A stretch of 64,000 bases of DNA. It comes from Aminobacter aminovorans (GTDB taxonomy: Bacteria > Pseudomonadota > Alphaproteobacteria > Rhizobiales > Rhizobiaceae). The DNA lies in the NCBI RefSeq assembly GCF_900445235.1, contig NZ_UFSM01000001.1:924501-988500 (forward strand). Direction: 5' to 3'. The stretch's first letter is position 1, and each line of letters opens with the position of its first letter. The notes below the pieces were generated by a model. That model made no database searches. It saw only the letters and a program-made list of their open reading frames with translations, and was not told the origin of the DNA. The position numbers and the translations under genes are program-made. Below, piece by piece: positions 1 to 13,807 of the stretch.

Positions 1-1
1 C

Positions 2-2167
<2,166 letters not shown>

Positions 2168-2192
2168 GTTCGACGCGCGATTCATGTGAAAC

Positions 2193-2227
2193 AAACCGCC
2201 GGGCGCAAGCTCCGGCGGTTTTGTTTT
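2193..2227 (+). terminator. Rho-independent terminator of acnA
   Basis: A 10-bp perfect stem (AAACCGCCGG at 2193-2202 with CCGGCGGTTT at 2212-2221) encloses a 9-base loop and runs into a T-rich tail, 25 bases after the acnA stop. Confidence 0.85.
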
Positions 2228-2423
2228 GAGAAGGCGCGTTACCCCCGGCTCTCGCTTCGCTCAGGCGGGATGTCCGCGGCGGCGGCAGGTGCCAAATCTC
2301 GTCACTGCCACGCACGCTTTCGGGCGTGGGAAGGCAGCTGTCCACGCGGGATGGTGACCGAGATGCTGACAATGAGCGCGTGGGCGTTTGTGCTTTGCGA
2401 AGCAAACCTTTGGCGCCGTGATC

Positions 2424-2474
2424 CTTCGCACCCCCCTCTGGCCTGCCGGCCATCTCCCCCACAAGGAGGGAGAT
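2424..2474 (+). repeat. Left copy of a 50-bp inverted repeat (rhizobial palindrome type)
   Basis: A 51-base segment beginning CTTCGCACCCCCCTCTGG and ending GGAGGGAGAT. It recurs in inverted orientation at 2565-2614 with only one G missing. Each arm also contains its own small palindromes (GGCCTGCCGGCC and CTCC...GGAG). The style resembles dispersed intergenic palindromes common in rhizobial genomes; that family assignment is from general knowledge. Confidence 0.75.
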
Positions 2475-2564
2475 CAGGCCGTCATCTGGCCCGCAGCCAG
2501 TCGCCAAAGCCGCAAGCACGATCCTTACGACACCACAGGATGAGGGCTGCTGGCGGAGCGACTA

Positions 2565-2614
2565 ATCTCCCTCCTTGTGGGGAGATGGCCGGCAGGCCAG
2601 AGGGGGGTGCGAAG
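2565..2614 (-). repeat. Right copy of the 50-bp inverted repeat
   Basis: Reverse complement of 2424-2474 except for a single-base deletion in a G run (GGGG against GGGGG). The two arms are 90 bases apart, so the whole unit (2424-2614) could fold into a very stable hairpin or be two insertions of the same mobile palindrome. Confidence 0.75.
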
Positions 2615-2705
2615 AAATGAGACGATGCCGAAAATGGGAATGACCGCAAAACGAGCCGGAAATGGTGAGATAACTGCGCCATCAGGCCAGCATCGAGGCT
2701 CCAGT

Positions 2706-3185
2706 CTATCTGGAGCCTTCCCCAAGGTCGTAGAGATACATCACAAACGTCTCCACCGGCTCGGTCGGCTCCTTGCGCCCGTCATAGAGGGCGCGGGCGG
2801 GGAGGTTGTCCAGTTCGGTGCCGAGCCAGGCTTCCGCGCAGCCGGCTTCACGCCCGGCAGCGAAGAGAGCGTCCATCAGCAGGTTGGCGATGCCGCGGCG
2901 CTGCCATGCGGGTGAAACGCCGACCTCGTCGACATAGAGCTCCGACGGCTTGTCGACGTGGCGGTGGATCATGCCGGCAGCCTGCGCCACAACCTGGCCA
3001 TCATCGAGGGCGACGAAGAGCAGGTGGCCAGGGGAAGCGAGGCAGGACTTCAGGCGGAGCGGGTCGACCGGCTCGTCGAAGACGTCGGCGGCGACAGTGT
3101 CGAGCAGGCGCTCGTCGCCCGGCTGGAGGCGGCGGATCTCGACGGAAGCATCGTTCTCTTCACCATTTCTTCGTAAAGTCGTCAC
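2706..3185 (-). CDS. GNAT-family N-acetyltransferase
   Basis: Predicted acyl-CoA-dependent N-acetyltransferase, 159 residues, substrate unknown. The GNAT core is visible: acetyl-CoA binding motif A around VDEVGVSPAWQRRGIANLLMDALFAAGREAGC (mid-protein) and a C-terminal ALYDGRKEPTEPVETFVMYLYDL strand region. The start is uncertain: the first 10-15 residues look non-conserved and a later in-frame start just before EIRRLQPGDERLL is possible. It lies alone on the minus strand between acnA and mdh, divergent from mdh. Confidence 0.8.
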   Translation of the reverse strand: MTTLRRNGEENDASVEIRRLQPGDERLLDTVAADVFDEPVDPLRLKSCLASPGHLLFVALDDGQVVAQAAGMIHRHVDKPSELYVDEVGVSPAWQRRGIANLLMDALFAAGREAGCAEAWLGTELDNLPARALYDGRKEPTEPVETFVMYLYDLGEGSR

Positions 3186-3191
3186 AAAAAT

Positions 3192-4349
<1,158 letters not shown>

Positions 4350-4361
4350 GGGACAACGGGC

Positions 4362-5558
<1,197 letters not shown>

Positions 5559-5562
5559 GCCA

Positions 5563-6459
5563 ATGTCCATTCTCATCGACAAGAACACCAAGATCCTGGT
5601 GCAGGGCCTGACCGGCAACACCGGTTCGTTCCACACTGAACAGGCGCTGGCCTATCACGGCACCAAGATGGTCGGCGGCATCCACCCCAAGAAGGGCGGC
5701 GAGAAGTGGGACGGTTCCGTGCCGCTGCCGATCTTCTCGACAGTTGCCGAAGGCAAGGAAAAGACCGGCGCGAATGCGTCCGTCGTCTACGTGCCGCCGG
5801 CAGGTGCTGCCGCAGCGATCATCGAGGCGATCGACGCCGAGATCCCGCTGATCGTCTGCATCACCGAAGGCATCCCGGTCACCGACATGATCAAGGTCAA
5901 GGCGCGCCTCGACCGCTCCAAGTCGCGCCTGATCGGCCCGAACTGCCCTGGCATCGTCACGCCCGACGAATGCAAGATCGGCATCATGCCGGGCAACATC
6001 TTCCGCAAGGGTTCGGTCGGCGTTGTTTCGCGCTCGGGAACGCTTACCTATGAGGCGGTGTTCCAGACCACCAATGCCGGTCTCGGCCAGTCGACGGCAG
6101 TCGGCATCGGTGGCGACCCGGTCAAGGGCACGGAATTCATCGACATGCTCGAGATGTTCCTGGCCGACGACGAAACCAAGTCGATCATCATGATCGGCGA
6201 AATCGGCGGCTCGGCCGAAGAGGATGCAGCGCAGTTCCTCATCGACGAAGCCAAGCGCGGCCGCAAGAAGCCGATGGCCGGCTTCATCGCCGGACGCACC
6301 GCACCGGAAGGCCGTACCATGGGCCATGCTGGTGCAGTGATCTCCGGCGGCAAGGGCGGCGCGGAAGACAAGATCGCGGCCATGGAGGCAGCGGGCATCC
6401 GCGTGTCGCCGTCGCCGGCACGTCTCGGCACCACGCTGGTCGAGGCGATCAAGGGCTAA
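5563..6459 (+). CDS. sucD: Succinyl-CoA ligase (ADP-forming) subunit alpha
   Basis: Carries the phospho-histidine and CoA site of succinyl-CoA synthetase. 298 residues; N-terminal CoA-binding fold ([26 protein letters not shown]), [13 protein letters not shown], and the catalytic His near residue 255 in [19 protein letters not shown]. Length is slightly above the E. coli protein (289), as is usual for alphaproteobacteria. It is followed by a 120-base gap holding an inverted repeat before sucA. Confidence 0.97.
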   Translation: MSILIDKNTKILVQGLTGNTGSFHTEQALAYHGTKMVGGIHPKKGGEKWDGSVPLPIFSTVAEGKEKTGANASVVYVPPAGAAAAIIEAIDAEIPLIVCITEGIPVTDMIKVKARLDRSKSRLIGPNCPGIVTPDECKIGIMPGNIFRKGSVGVVSRSGTLTYEAVFQTTNAGLGQSTAVGIGGDPVKGTEFIDMLEMFLADDETKSIIMIGEIGGSAEEDAAQFLIDEAKRGRKKPMAGFIAGRTAPEGRTMGHAGAVISGGKGGAEDKIAAMEAAGIRVSPSPARLGTTLVEAIKG

Positions 6460-6472
6460 GGCCAAGTGAATA

Positions 6473-6540
6473 GGGGAGTAGGGCAGTACAGGCAGTAGGA
6501 ATTCCAGATCATTGCCCTACTGCCTTACTGCGCTACTCCC
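6473..6540. repeat. Inverted repeat between sucD and sucA
   Basis: Arm 6473-6499 (GGGGAGTAGGGCAGTACAGG...) is nearly the reverse complement of arm 6515-6540 (...GCCTTACTGCGCTACTCCC), with a 15-base spacer. The arms are built from repeated GCAGTA/AGTAGGG words. It looks like a dispersed intergenic palindrome; in the mRNA it would form a stable hairpin 40 bases before the sucA start. No T tract follows, so it is not a classical terminator. Confidence 0.65.
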
Positions 6541-6580
6541 TTCAAAACAGGAGAGGAGCCAGAGGCTCCGCAGGACAAAG

Positions 6581-9571
6581 ATGGCACGATCCGATCAGGC
6601 CAACGACCAATTTTCCCTCACCTCGTTCCTCTATGGCGGCAATGCCGACTACATCGAGGCGCTGCACGCCGCCTATCTCGACGACCCTGAAGCGGTCGAC
6701 CAGGAGTGGCGCGACTTCTTCGGCGCCCTGAAGGACGACGCCGGCGATATCCGCAAGAACGCCAAGGGCGCCTCGTGGTCGACGCCGAGTTGGCCGTTGC
6801 AGGCCAATGGCGAACTGGTTTCCGCGCTCGACGGCAACTGGGGCATGGTCGAGAAGCTGATCGAGAAGAAGGTCAAGGACAAGGCGGTCGCCGTGACCGG
6901 CACCGAACCGTCCAAGGCCGACGTGCTGCAGGCGACGCGCGACTCGGTGCGCGCCATCATGATGATCCGCGCCTACCGCATGCGCGGCCACCTGCACGCC
7001 AATCTCGACCCGCTCGGCATCGCCAAGCCGCTGGAGGACTATAACGAGCTGTCGCCGGAGGCCTACGGCTTCACCGCCGCCGACTACGACCGGCCGATCT
7101 TCATCGACCATGTGCTGGGCCTCGAATACGCGACCATCCGCGAGATGCTCGAGATCCTGAAGCGCACCTATTGCTCGACGCTCGGCGTCGAGTTCATGCA
7201 TATCTCCGATCCCGAGGAAAAGGCCTGGATCCAGGCCCGCATCGAGGGTCCGGACAAGGCGATCGAATTCACGCCCGAGGGCAAGAAGGCGATCCTGTCG
7301 AAGCTGATCGAGGCCGAGGGCTTCGAGCAGTTCATCGACGTCAAGTACAAGGGCACCAAGCGTTTCGGCCTCGACGGCGGCGAGTCGCTGATCCCGGCGC
7401 TCGAGCAGATCGTCAAGCGCGGCGGCTCGCTCGGCCTCAAGGAGGTCGTGCTCGGCATGGCCCACCGCGGCCGCCTCAATGTCTTGACCAACGTCATGGC
7501 CAAGCCGCATCGCGCCGTGTTCCACGAATTCAAGGGTGGCTCCTACGCGCCTGACGACGTCGAGGGTTCCGGCGACGTGAAGTACCACCTTGGTGCCTCG
7601 TCCGACCGCGAGTTCGACGGCAACAAGGTCCATCTGTCCTTGACCGCCAACCCCTCGCATCTCGAGATCGTCGATCCCGTGGTGATGGGCAAGGCACGCG
7701 CCAAGCAGGACCAGCTGTTCGGTCGCGCCCGCGGCGAGATCGTGCCGCAGGAAGAGCGCGCCAAGGTGATGCCGCTGCTGCTGCACGGCGATGCGGCATT
7801 CGCCGGCCAGGGCGTGATCGCCGAAATCCTCGGCCTGTCGGGCCTGCGCGGCCACCGCGTCGCCGGCACGCTGCACTTCATCATCAACAACCAGATCGGC
7901 TTCACGACGAACCCGCGCTTCTCGCGCTCGTCGCCCTATCCGTCCGACGTTGCCAAGATGATCGAGGCGCCGATCTTCCACGTCAACGGCGACGACCCGG
8001 AGGCTGTCGTGTTCGCGGCCAAGGTGGCGACCGAGTTCCGCATGAAGTTCCACAAGCCTGTTGTCGTGGACATGTTCTGCTACCGCCGCTTCGGCCACAA
8101 CGAAGGCGACGAGCCTGCGTTCACGCAGCCGATCATGTACCGCAACATCCGCACCCATAAGACCACGGTGCAGACCTATGCCGACAAGCTGATGGCCGAA
8201 GGCCTGATGAACCAGGCCGAGGTCGACAAGATGCGCGCCGACTGGCGCGGCTTCCTCGAAGCCGAGTTCGAGGCGGGCCAGGCCTACAAGCCGAACAAGG
8301 CCGACTGGCTTGATGGCGCGTGGTCGGGCATGCGCACGGCCGACAACCAGGACGAACAGCGCCGCGGCAAGACTGCGGTGCCGGTCAAGACGCTGAAGGA
8401 AATCGGCAAGAAGCTGACCGAGGTGCCGAAGGATTTCGAAGTCCACCGCACCATCGGACGCTTCCTCGAAAACCGCCGCCAGGCGATCGAATCGGGCGAA
8501 GGCATCGACTGGGCAACGGCGGAATCGCTGGCGTTCGGCTCGATCCTGCTCGACGGCAATCCGATCCGCCTGTCGGGCCAGGATTCCGAGCGCGGCACGT
8601 TCTCGCAGCGCCACACCGTGCTTTACGATCAGCGCGACGAAAACCGCTACATCCCGCTCAACAACCTGTCGGCGGCGCAGGCCGGCTACGAGGTCATCAA
8701 CTCGATGCTCTCGGAAGAGGCCGTGCTCGGCTTCGAATATGGCTACTCGCTCGCCGAGCCCAAGGCACTGACGCTGTGGGAAGCGCAGTTCGGCGACTTC
8801 GCCAACGGCGCGCAGGTGGTGTTCGACCAGTTCATCTCGTCGGGCGAACGCAAGTGGCTGCGCATGTCGGGTCTCGTCTGCCTGCTGCCGCACGGCTATG
8901 AAGGCCAGGGTCCCGAGCATTCGTCGGCACGCCTCGAGCGCTTCCTGCAGCTCTGCGCCGAAGACAACATGCAGGTGGCCAATGTCACGACGCCGGCCAA
9001 CTACTTCCACATCCTGCGCCGGCAGCTGAAGCGCGACTTCCGCAAGCCGCTGATCCTGATGACGCCGAAGTCGCTGCTGCGCCACAAGCGCGCCGTGTCT
9101 TCACTGTCGGAAATATCGGGCGAGAGCTCGTTCCACCGTCTCTTGTGGGACGACGCCCAGTATCTCGGCAACGAACCGATCAAGCTGGTCAAGGATTCGA
9201 AGATCCGCCGCGTCGTGCTGTGCACCGGCAAGGTCTATTACGACCTGTACGAGGAACGCGAGAAGCGTGGCATCGACGACATCTATTTGTTGCGCGTCGA
9301 GCAGCTCTATCCGTTCCCGGCCAAGGCGCTGATCACCGAGCTCAGCCGTTTCCGCAACGCGGAGATGGTGTGGTGCCAGGAAGAGCCCAAGAACATGGGC
9401 GCGTGGTCGTTCATCGACCCGTATCTGGAATGGGTGCTCGCCCATATCGACGCCAAGCATCAGCGCGTGCGCTACACCGGCCGTCCGGCCGCCGCCTCCC
9501 CGGCGACGGGCCTGATGTCCAAGCACCTAGCGCAGCTCCAGGCATTCCTCGACGACGCCCTCGGCGAATAA
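6581..9571 (+). CDS. sucA: 2-oxoglutarate dehydrogenase E1 component
   Basis: Thiamine-diphosphate E1 of the 2-oxoglutarate dehydrogenase complex; decarboxylates 2-oxoglutarate and transfers succinyl to the E2 lipoyl arm. 996 residues. Visible: N-terminal E2-binding segment with FLYGGNADYIEALHAAYLDDP, the active-site stretch GMAHRGRLNVLTNVM, LTANPSHLE, the ThDP motif with YRRFGHNEGDEPAFTQP, and the C-terminal transketolase-like part with EEPKNMGAW. The frame is open upstream to 6512, but the ATG at 6581 gives the family N-terminus MARSDQAND. sucB follows 21 bases later. Confidence 0.97.
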   Translation: MARSDQANDQFSLTSFLYGGNADYIEALHAAYLDDPEAVDQEWRDFFGALKDDAGDIRKNAKGASWSTPSWPLQANGELVSALDGNWGMVEKLIEKKVKDKAVAVTGTEPSKADVLQATRDSVRAIMMIRAYRMRGHLHANLDPLGIAKPLEDYNELSPEAYGFTAADYDRPIFIDHVLGLEYATIREMLEILKRTYCSTLGVEFMHISDPEEKAWIQARIEGPDKAIEFTPEGKKAILSKLIEAEGFEQFIDVKYKGTKRFGLDGGESLIPALEQIVKRGGSLGLKEVVLGMAHRGRLNVLTNVMAKPHRAVFHEFKGGSYAPDDVEGSGDVKYHLGASSDREFDGNKVHLSLTANPSHLEIVDPVVMGKARAKQDQLFGRARGEIVPQEERAKVMPLLLHGDAAFAGQGVIAEILGLSGLRGHRVAGTLHFIINNQIGFTTNPRFSRSSPYPSDVAKMIEAPIFHVNGDDPEAVVFAAKVATEFRMKFHKPVVVDMFCYRRFGHNEGDEPAFTQPIMYRNIRTHKTTVQTYADKLMAEGLMNQAEVDKMRADWRGFLEAEFEAGQAYKPNKADWLDGAWSGMRTADNQDEQRRGKTAVPVKTLKEIGKKLTEVPKDFEVHRTIGRFLENRRQAIESGEGIDWATAESLAFGSILLDGNPIRLSGQDSERGTFSQRHTVLYDQRDENRYIPLNNLSAAQAGYEVINSMLSEEAVLGFEYGYSLAEPKALTLWEAQFGDFANGAQVVFDQFISSGERKWLRMSGLVCLLPHGYEGQGPEHSSARLERFLQLCAEDNMQVANVTTPANYFHILRRQLKRDFRKPLILMTPKSLLRHKRAVSSLSEISGESSFHRLLWDDAQYLGNEPIKLVKDSKIRRVVLCTGKVYYDLYEEREKRGIDDIYLLRVEQLYPFPAKALITELSRFRNAEMVWCQEEPKNMGAWSFIDPYLEWVLAHIDAKHQRVRYTGRPAAASPATGLMSKHLAQLQAFLDDALGE

Positions 9572-9592
9572 ACAAAGAACGGACAGGCAAAA

Positions 9593-10861
<1,269 letters not shown>

Positions 10862-10875
10862 TCGAAAAAGGCTTC

Positions 10876-10908
10876 AAGGGGCCCGGCTGACCGGGCCCCT
10901 TTGCTTTC
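10876..10908 (+). terminator. Rho-independent terminator of the mdh-sucB block
   Basis: An 11-bp perfect stem AAGGGGCCCGG (10876-10886) / CCGGGCCCCTT (10891-10901) with a 4-base loop CTGA, followed by TTGCTTTCC; 14 bases after the sucB stop. Confidence 0.85.
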
Positions 10909-10986
10909 CTGAGCTATGCCGGACTTGCCAGCGGCCGGAGACGCCGTACTGATCAGCTATCTTGCGCTTCGAGGGCGATAGTGGTG

Positions 10987-11400
10987 ATGGAAGCCGCAGC
11001 AGCATCGACTGAAATCTGGGTTCTGGGCTGGAGTGTCGTGCTGCTGATCGCGCACATACTGGTGCAGGCGCTTTCGCTCGACCTGTCGGGCGATTTCAGC
11101 ATCAGGTACCTGCTCAGTTCGCGCGACGACGGCCGCGCGCCGAAAAGCATCGTTTCGGGGCGTCTGATCCGGTCGCTCAACAACATGCTGGAGACCTATC
11201 CCGCCTTCATAGCACTTGCGCTGGCGCTGGCGGTGACAGGCAAGACAGGCGAGCTGGGTGCCGTCGGCGCCGTGATGTGGATCGTCGCCCGCCTTGTATA
11301 TGCCTTGCTGTACGTGGCCGGTATTCCGGTGCTGCGTACGCTCGTCTGGTTCGTTTCGATCGCCGGGCTGGTCCTGATGGTCGTGCGCCTGATGACGTAA
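10987..11400 (+). CDS. MAPEG-family membrane protein
   Basis: Small integral membrane protein of the MAPEG family (membrane-associated proteins in eicosanoid and glutathione metabolism); bacterial members have unclear substrates. About 137 residues with four hydrophobic segments: WVLGWSVVLLIAHILVQAL, AFIALALALAVTG, VMWIVARLVYALLYVAG and VWFVSIAGLVLMVVRL. Family features include the SLNNMLETYPAFIALALAL segment between helices 1 and 2 and ARLVYALLYVAGIPVLRT in helix 3. Two GTG codons precede the ATG in frame, so the start may be six bases earlier. Confidence 0.85.
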   Translation: MEAAAASTEIWVLGWSVVLLIAHILVQALSLDLSGDFSIRYLLSSRDDGRAPKSIVSGRLIRSLNNMLETYPAFIALALALAVTGKTGELGAVGAVMWIVARLVYALLYVAGIPVLRTLVWFVSIAGLVLMVVRLMT

Positions 11401-11435
11401 CATCGCTGCCTGAAGAAACCGAAAGAGACGGTCGC

Positions 11436-11894
11436 ATGGCTTTCGAACCCGACATTCCCCCTGTTCAGGTCCATCTCTGCGTCAAGCAGGGCAAGGAGGC
11501 GATCGCCTTCTACGAAAAGGCGTTCGACGCCGTCGAAACCTTCGAGCAGATGGCCGATGACGGCGTGCGCGTGCTGCATGCCAACCTCGCCATGTTCGGC
11601 AGCGAGGTGATGCTGCATGACGAGTTTCCCGAATTCGGCGGCGATGTGTTGTCGCCGCTCTCCCGTGGCGGCGCCAGCATGACCGTCAACATCAATTTGA
11701 AGCTGCCCGGCCAGGTCGACCAGGCGGTCGAGCGGGCAGTGGCGGCCGGTGCGAAGACTGTGATGGAGCCAGACGACATGTTCTGGGGCGCACGCTACGC
11801 CAAGATCCAGGATCCGTTCGGCCATGTCTGGGCGTTCAATGCGCCCTTGGGCAATGGGTCACTGGGCGCGCAGTCGGGGAGTGACAAGGCATGA
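11436..11894 (+). CDS. VOC-superfamily (glyoxalase/PhnB-like) protein
   Basis: 152-residue protein of the vicinal-oxygen-chelate fold, closest in style to the PhnB/YdcJ-like group. It shows HLCVKQGKEAIAFYEKAFDA at the N-terminus, a repeated beta-alpha-beta-beta-beta layout, and the ending YAKIQDPFGHVWAFN typical of this group. Function is unknown; many members bind metal and act on small molecules. The frame is open 159 bases upstream, but the ATG at 11436 gives the family start. Its stop overlaps the next ATG (ATGA). Confidence 0.85.
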   Translation: MAFEPDIPPVQVHLCVKQGKEAIAFYEKAFDAVETFEQMADDGVRVLHANLAMFGSEVMLHDEFPEFGGDVLSPLSRGGASMTVNINLKLPGQVDQAVERAVAAGAKTVMEPDDMFWGARYAKIQDPFGHVWAFNAPLGNGSLGAQSGSDKA

Positions 11895-12535
11895 CGCAAT
11901 ATGCGTTCGAATTTGCCGGCCTGCTGGCCGTATTCTTGGTGCTGATGGTGGTGCCGGGTGCCGATTTCGTCATGGTGGTACGCCAGAGCATCGTGCATGG
12001 CCGCCGTGCCGCCATCATCACCAGCTTCGGCATCGGCGTGTCGCTGCTGTTTCATGTCAGCTACACCATCCTGGGCATCGGGCTGATCGTGTCGAAGTCG
12101 TTGCTGCTGTTTTCGCTGATCAAGTGGGCCGGTGCGGCCTATCTGCTCTACCTCGGCATCAAGGCGCTTCGCGCCGGGCCGATGGAGATGGCGTCGGTCG
12201 AGGTGCAGGAGGGCGCAGGTGAGCCCCGGGAGATTTCTGCTGTGCGCTGCTTCCTGACGGGCTTCGTCACCAACGCGCTCAACCCCAAGGCCGTGCTGTT
12301 CTTCCTGCCGCTGTTCACGGCGATGGTCAGCCACGAGACGCCCGCCGCGGTGAAGGGCGTCTACGGGCTGCTGATGGCCGTGGTGCTGATTACATGGTTT
12401 GTCGGCGTGTCGATGTTCTTCACCATGGCCTCGGTACGCGAGCGCTTCGTCGCCTGGGGCCGCTGGTTCAACAAGGTGACCGGCATGATCTTCATCGGGC
12501 TTGGCGTGAAGCTCGCGACCGTGCAGGCTGGCTGA
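11891..12535 (+). CDS. LysE-type amino-acid exporter (RhtB family)
   Basis: 214-residue inner-membrane protein of the LysE/RhtB exporter family, probably exporting an amino acid or derivative. Family signature VPGADFVMVVRQSIVHGRRAAIITSFGIG lies near residues 20-50, with about six hydrophobic helices and the conserved GFVTNALNPKAVLFFLPLF near residue 125. Start ATG overlaps the VOC gene stop by four bases and its stop abuts the next ATG, so the genes are translationally coupled. Substrate cannot be told from sequence. Confidence 0.9.
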   Translation: MTQYAFEFAGLLAVFLVLMVVPGADFVMVVRQSIVHGRRAAIITSFGIGVSLLFHVSYTILGIGLIVSKSLLLFSLIKWAGAAYLLYLGIKALRAGPMEMASVEVQEGAGEPREISAVRCFLTGFVTNALNPKAVLFFLPLFTAMVSHETPAAVKGVYGLLMAVVLITWFVGVSMFFTMASVRERFVAWGRWFNKVTGMIFIGLGVKLATVQAG

Positions 12536-13029
12536 TGCGGCTTCAGGCACTGATCACGGCTGTTGCGGTGCTGTCGGCGACGGTGGCGCAAGCGGCATGC
12601 CCGATCGAGCTTGCCGTCTATGGCGACCGCGACGGTGCCGCCGAGATCGACTTCCGGCCGACGCTGGAATCGGCAACCGTGACCAACAGCTTCAAGATGG
12701 TGATGGACAATTCCATCGTGCTCGACGGCGTGGTGATGTGGTCGCAGGACGTGGCGCGGCCGAACGGCATGCTGATGCACCAATGCCCGGAAGGTGACGT
12801 GACCGGCGAGGAGATCGAAGCCTGCACCGTGTGGCAGGGCGTGATCTACAGCGTCGACGAGCAAGGCAATGTCGGGCTTCTGCCGCGCGAGCGGATCGCG
12901 GCGGCTGCGCCGAAGAAACTTATCTTCTCCGATCTCGGCCATGGGCTGAGGTCGTCCGCAGCCTATGGTCCTGACGGCTTTTCCAAAGTGCCGTGGGACG
13001 TTTTCGAGCTGAAGGGGTGCCAGGAATGA
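12535..13029 (+). CDS. Secreted hypothetical protein
   Basis: 164 residues with a clear signal peptide (MRLQALITAVAVLSATVAQA, likely cut before ACPIE). The mature part has four cysteines (CPIE, HQCPEG, EACTVW and the near-terminal KGCQE), suggesting two periplasmic disulfides. I do not recognise the family. The ATG shares a base with the LysE-type gene stop, and the gene stop overlaps the SDR start (ATGA), placing it firmly in this operon. Confidence 0.75.
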   Translation: MRLQALITAVAVLSATVAQAACPIELAVYGDRDGAAEIDFRPTLESATVTNSFKMVMDNSIVLDGVVMWSQDVARPNGMLMHQCPEGDVTGEEIEACTVWQGVIYSVDEQGNVGLLPRERIAAAAPKKLIFSDLGHGLRSSAAYGPDGFSKVPWDVFELKGCQE

Positions 13030-13781
13030 GCGCTCAGGGAAAAGTCCTGCTGGTAACAGGCGGCAGCCGCGGCATCGGTGCCGCCATCTGCAGGCTGGCG
13101 GCCAAGGCCGGCTATCGCGTGGCGTTCAGCTACGTGTCGAACGATGTTGCGGCCAGTGCGCTGGTGGTGGAGCTGAAGTCAGTCGGCGGTGAAGCCATCG
13201 CCATCAAGGGCGATGTCGGCAGCGAGGCCGATGTGCTCGCCATGTTCGCCGAGGTCGATCGCGCCTATGGCCGGCTTGATGCCTTCGTCAACAATGCCGG
13301 CGTCGTCGATATGAAGGCGCGCGTCGACGAGATGAGTGCTGCCAGGCTCGAGCGCATGATGCGCATCAACGTCGTCGGCTCCATTCTCTGCGCACGCGAG
13401 GCGGTCAAGCGCATGTCAAGCCTGCATGGTGGTGCGGGTGGCGCCATCGTCAACATCTCGTCGGCGGCAGCCTCGCTCGGCTCGCCCGGCGAATATGTCG
13501 ACTACGCCGCCTCCAAGGGGGCGATCGACACCTTGACCATTGGGCTTGCCAAGGAAGTCGCGACCGAGGGCGTGCGAGTGAACGCGGTGCGTCCCGGCAT
13601 CATCGACACCGAAATCCATGCCTCCGGCGGTCAGCCGGACCGGATCTCCGCCATTCGCGGCCTCGTGCCGATGAAACGCGAAGGCAAGGCTGAGGAAGTT
13701 GCCCACGCCGTCATCTGGCTTTTGTCGGATGAGGCATCATATACGACGGGCTCGATTTTGAACGTGAGCGGCGGCCGCTGA
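13026..13781 (+). CDS. SDR-family oxidoreductase (glucose/3-oxoacyl reductase type)
   Basis: 251-residue short-chain dehydrogenase/reductase. NAD(P) motif [11 protein letters not shown] at residues 12-22, NNAGVVD near 90, catalytic Ser in [16 protein letters not shown], and the YxxxK pair in [12 protein letters not shown]. The C-terminus [21 protein letters not shown] is typical of classical SDRs. Substrate unknown. Last gene of the passenger cluster; lpdA begins 26 bases after its stop and may be co-transcribed. Confidence 0.92.
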   Translation: MSAQGKVLLVTGGSRGIGAAICRLAAKAGYRVAFSYVSNDVAASALVVELKSVGGEAIAIKGDVGSEADVLAMFAEVDRAYGRLDAFVNNAGVVDMKARVDEMSAARLERMMRINVVGSILCAREAVKRMSSLHGGAGGAIVNISSAAASLGSPGEYVDYAASKGAIDTLTIGLAKEVATEGVRVNAVRPGIIDTEIHASGGQPDRISAIRGLVPMKREGKAEEVAHAVIWLLSDEASYTTGSILNVSGGR

Positions 13782-13807
13782 CCGCCCCAGGCAAGAAGGA
13801 AAGAACA

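Larger units (their letters stand above)
2228..2705. other. Gene-free stretch between acnA and the GNAT gene
   Basis: No convincing coding sequence was seen here; short open frames lack a ribosome site and family signature. The right half holds a pair of near-identical inverted repeats (listed separately). The rest (2228-2423 and 2475-2564) shows nothing recognisable. Confidence 0.6.

Noticed and set aside
6542..9085. Open frame of 847 codons antisense to sucA
   Set aside because: It mirrors the GC-rich third positions of sucA; it has no family motif and no ribosome site.
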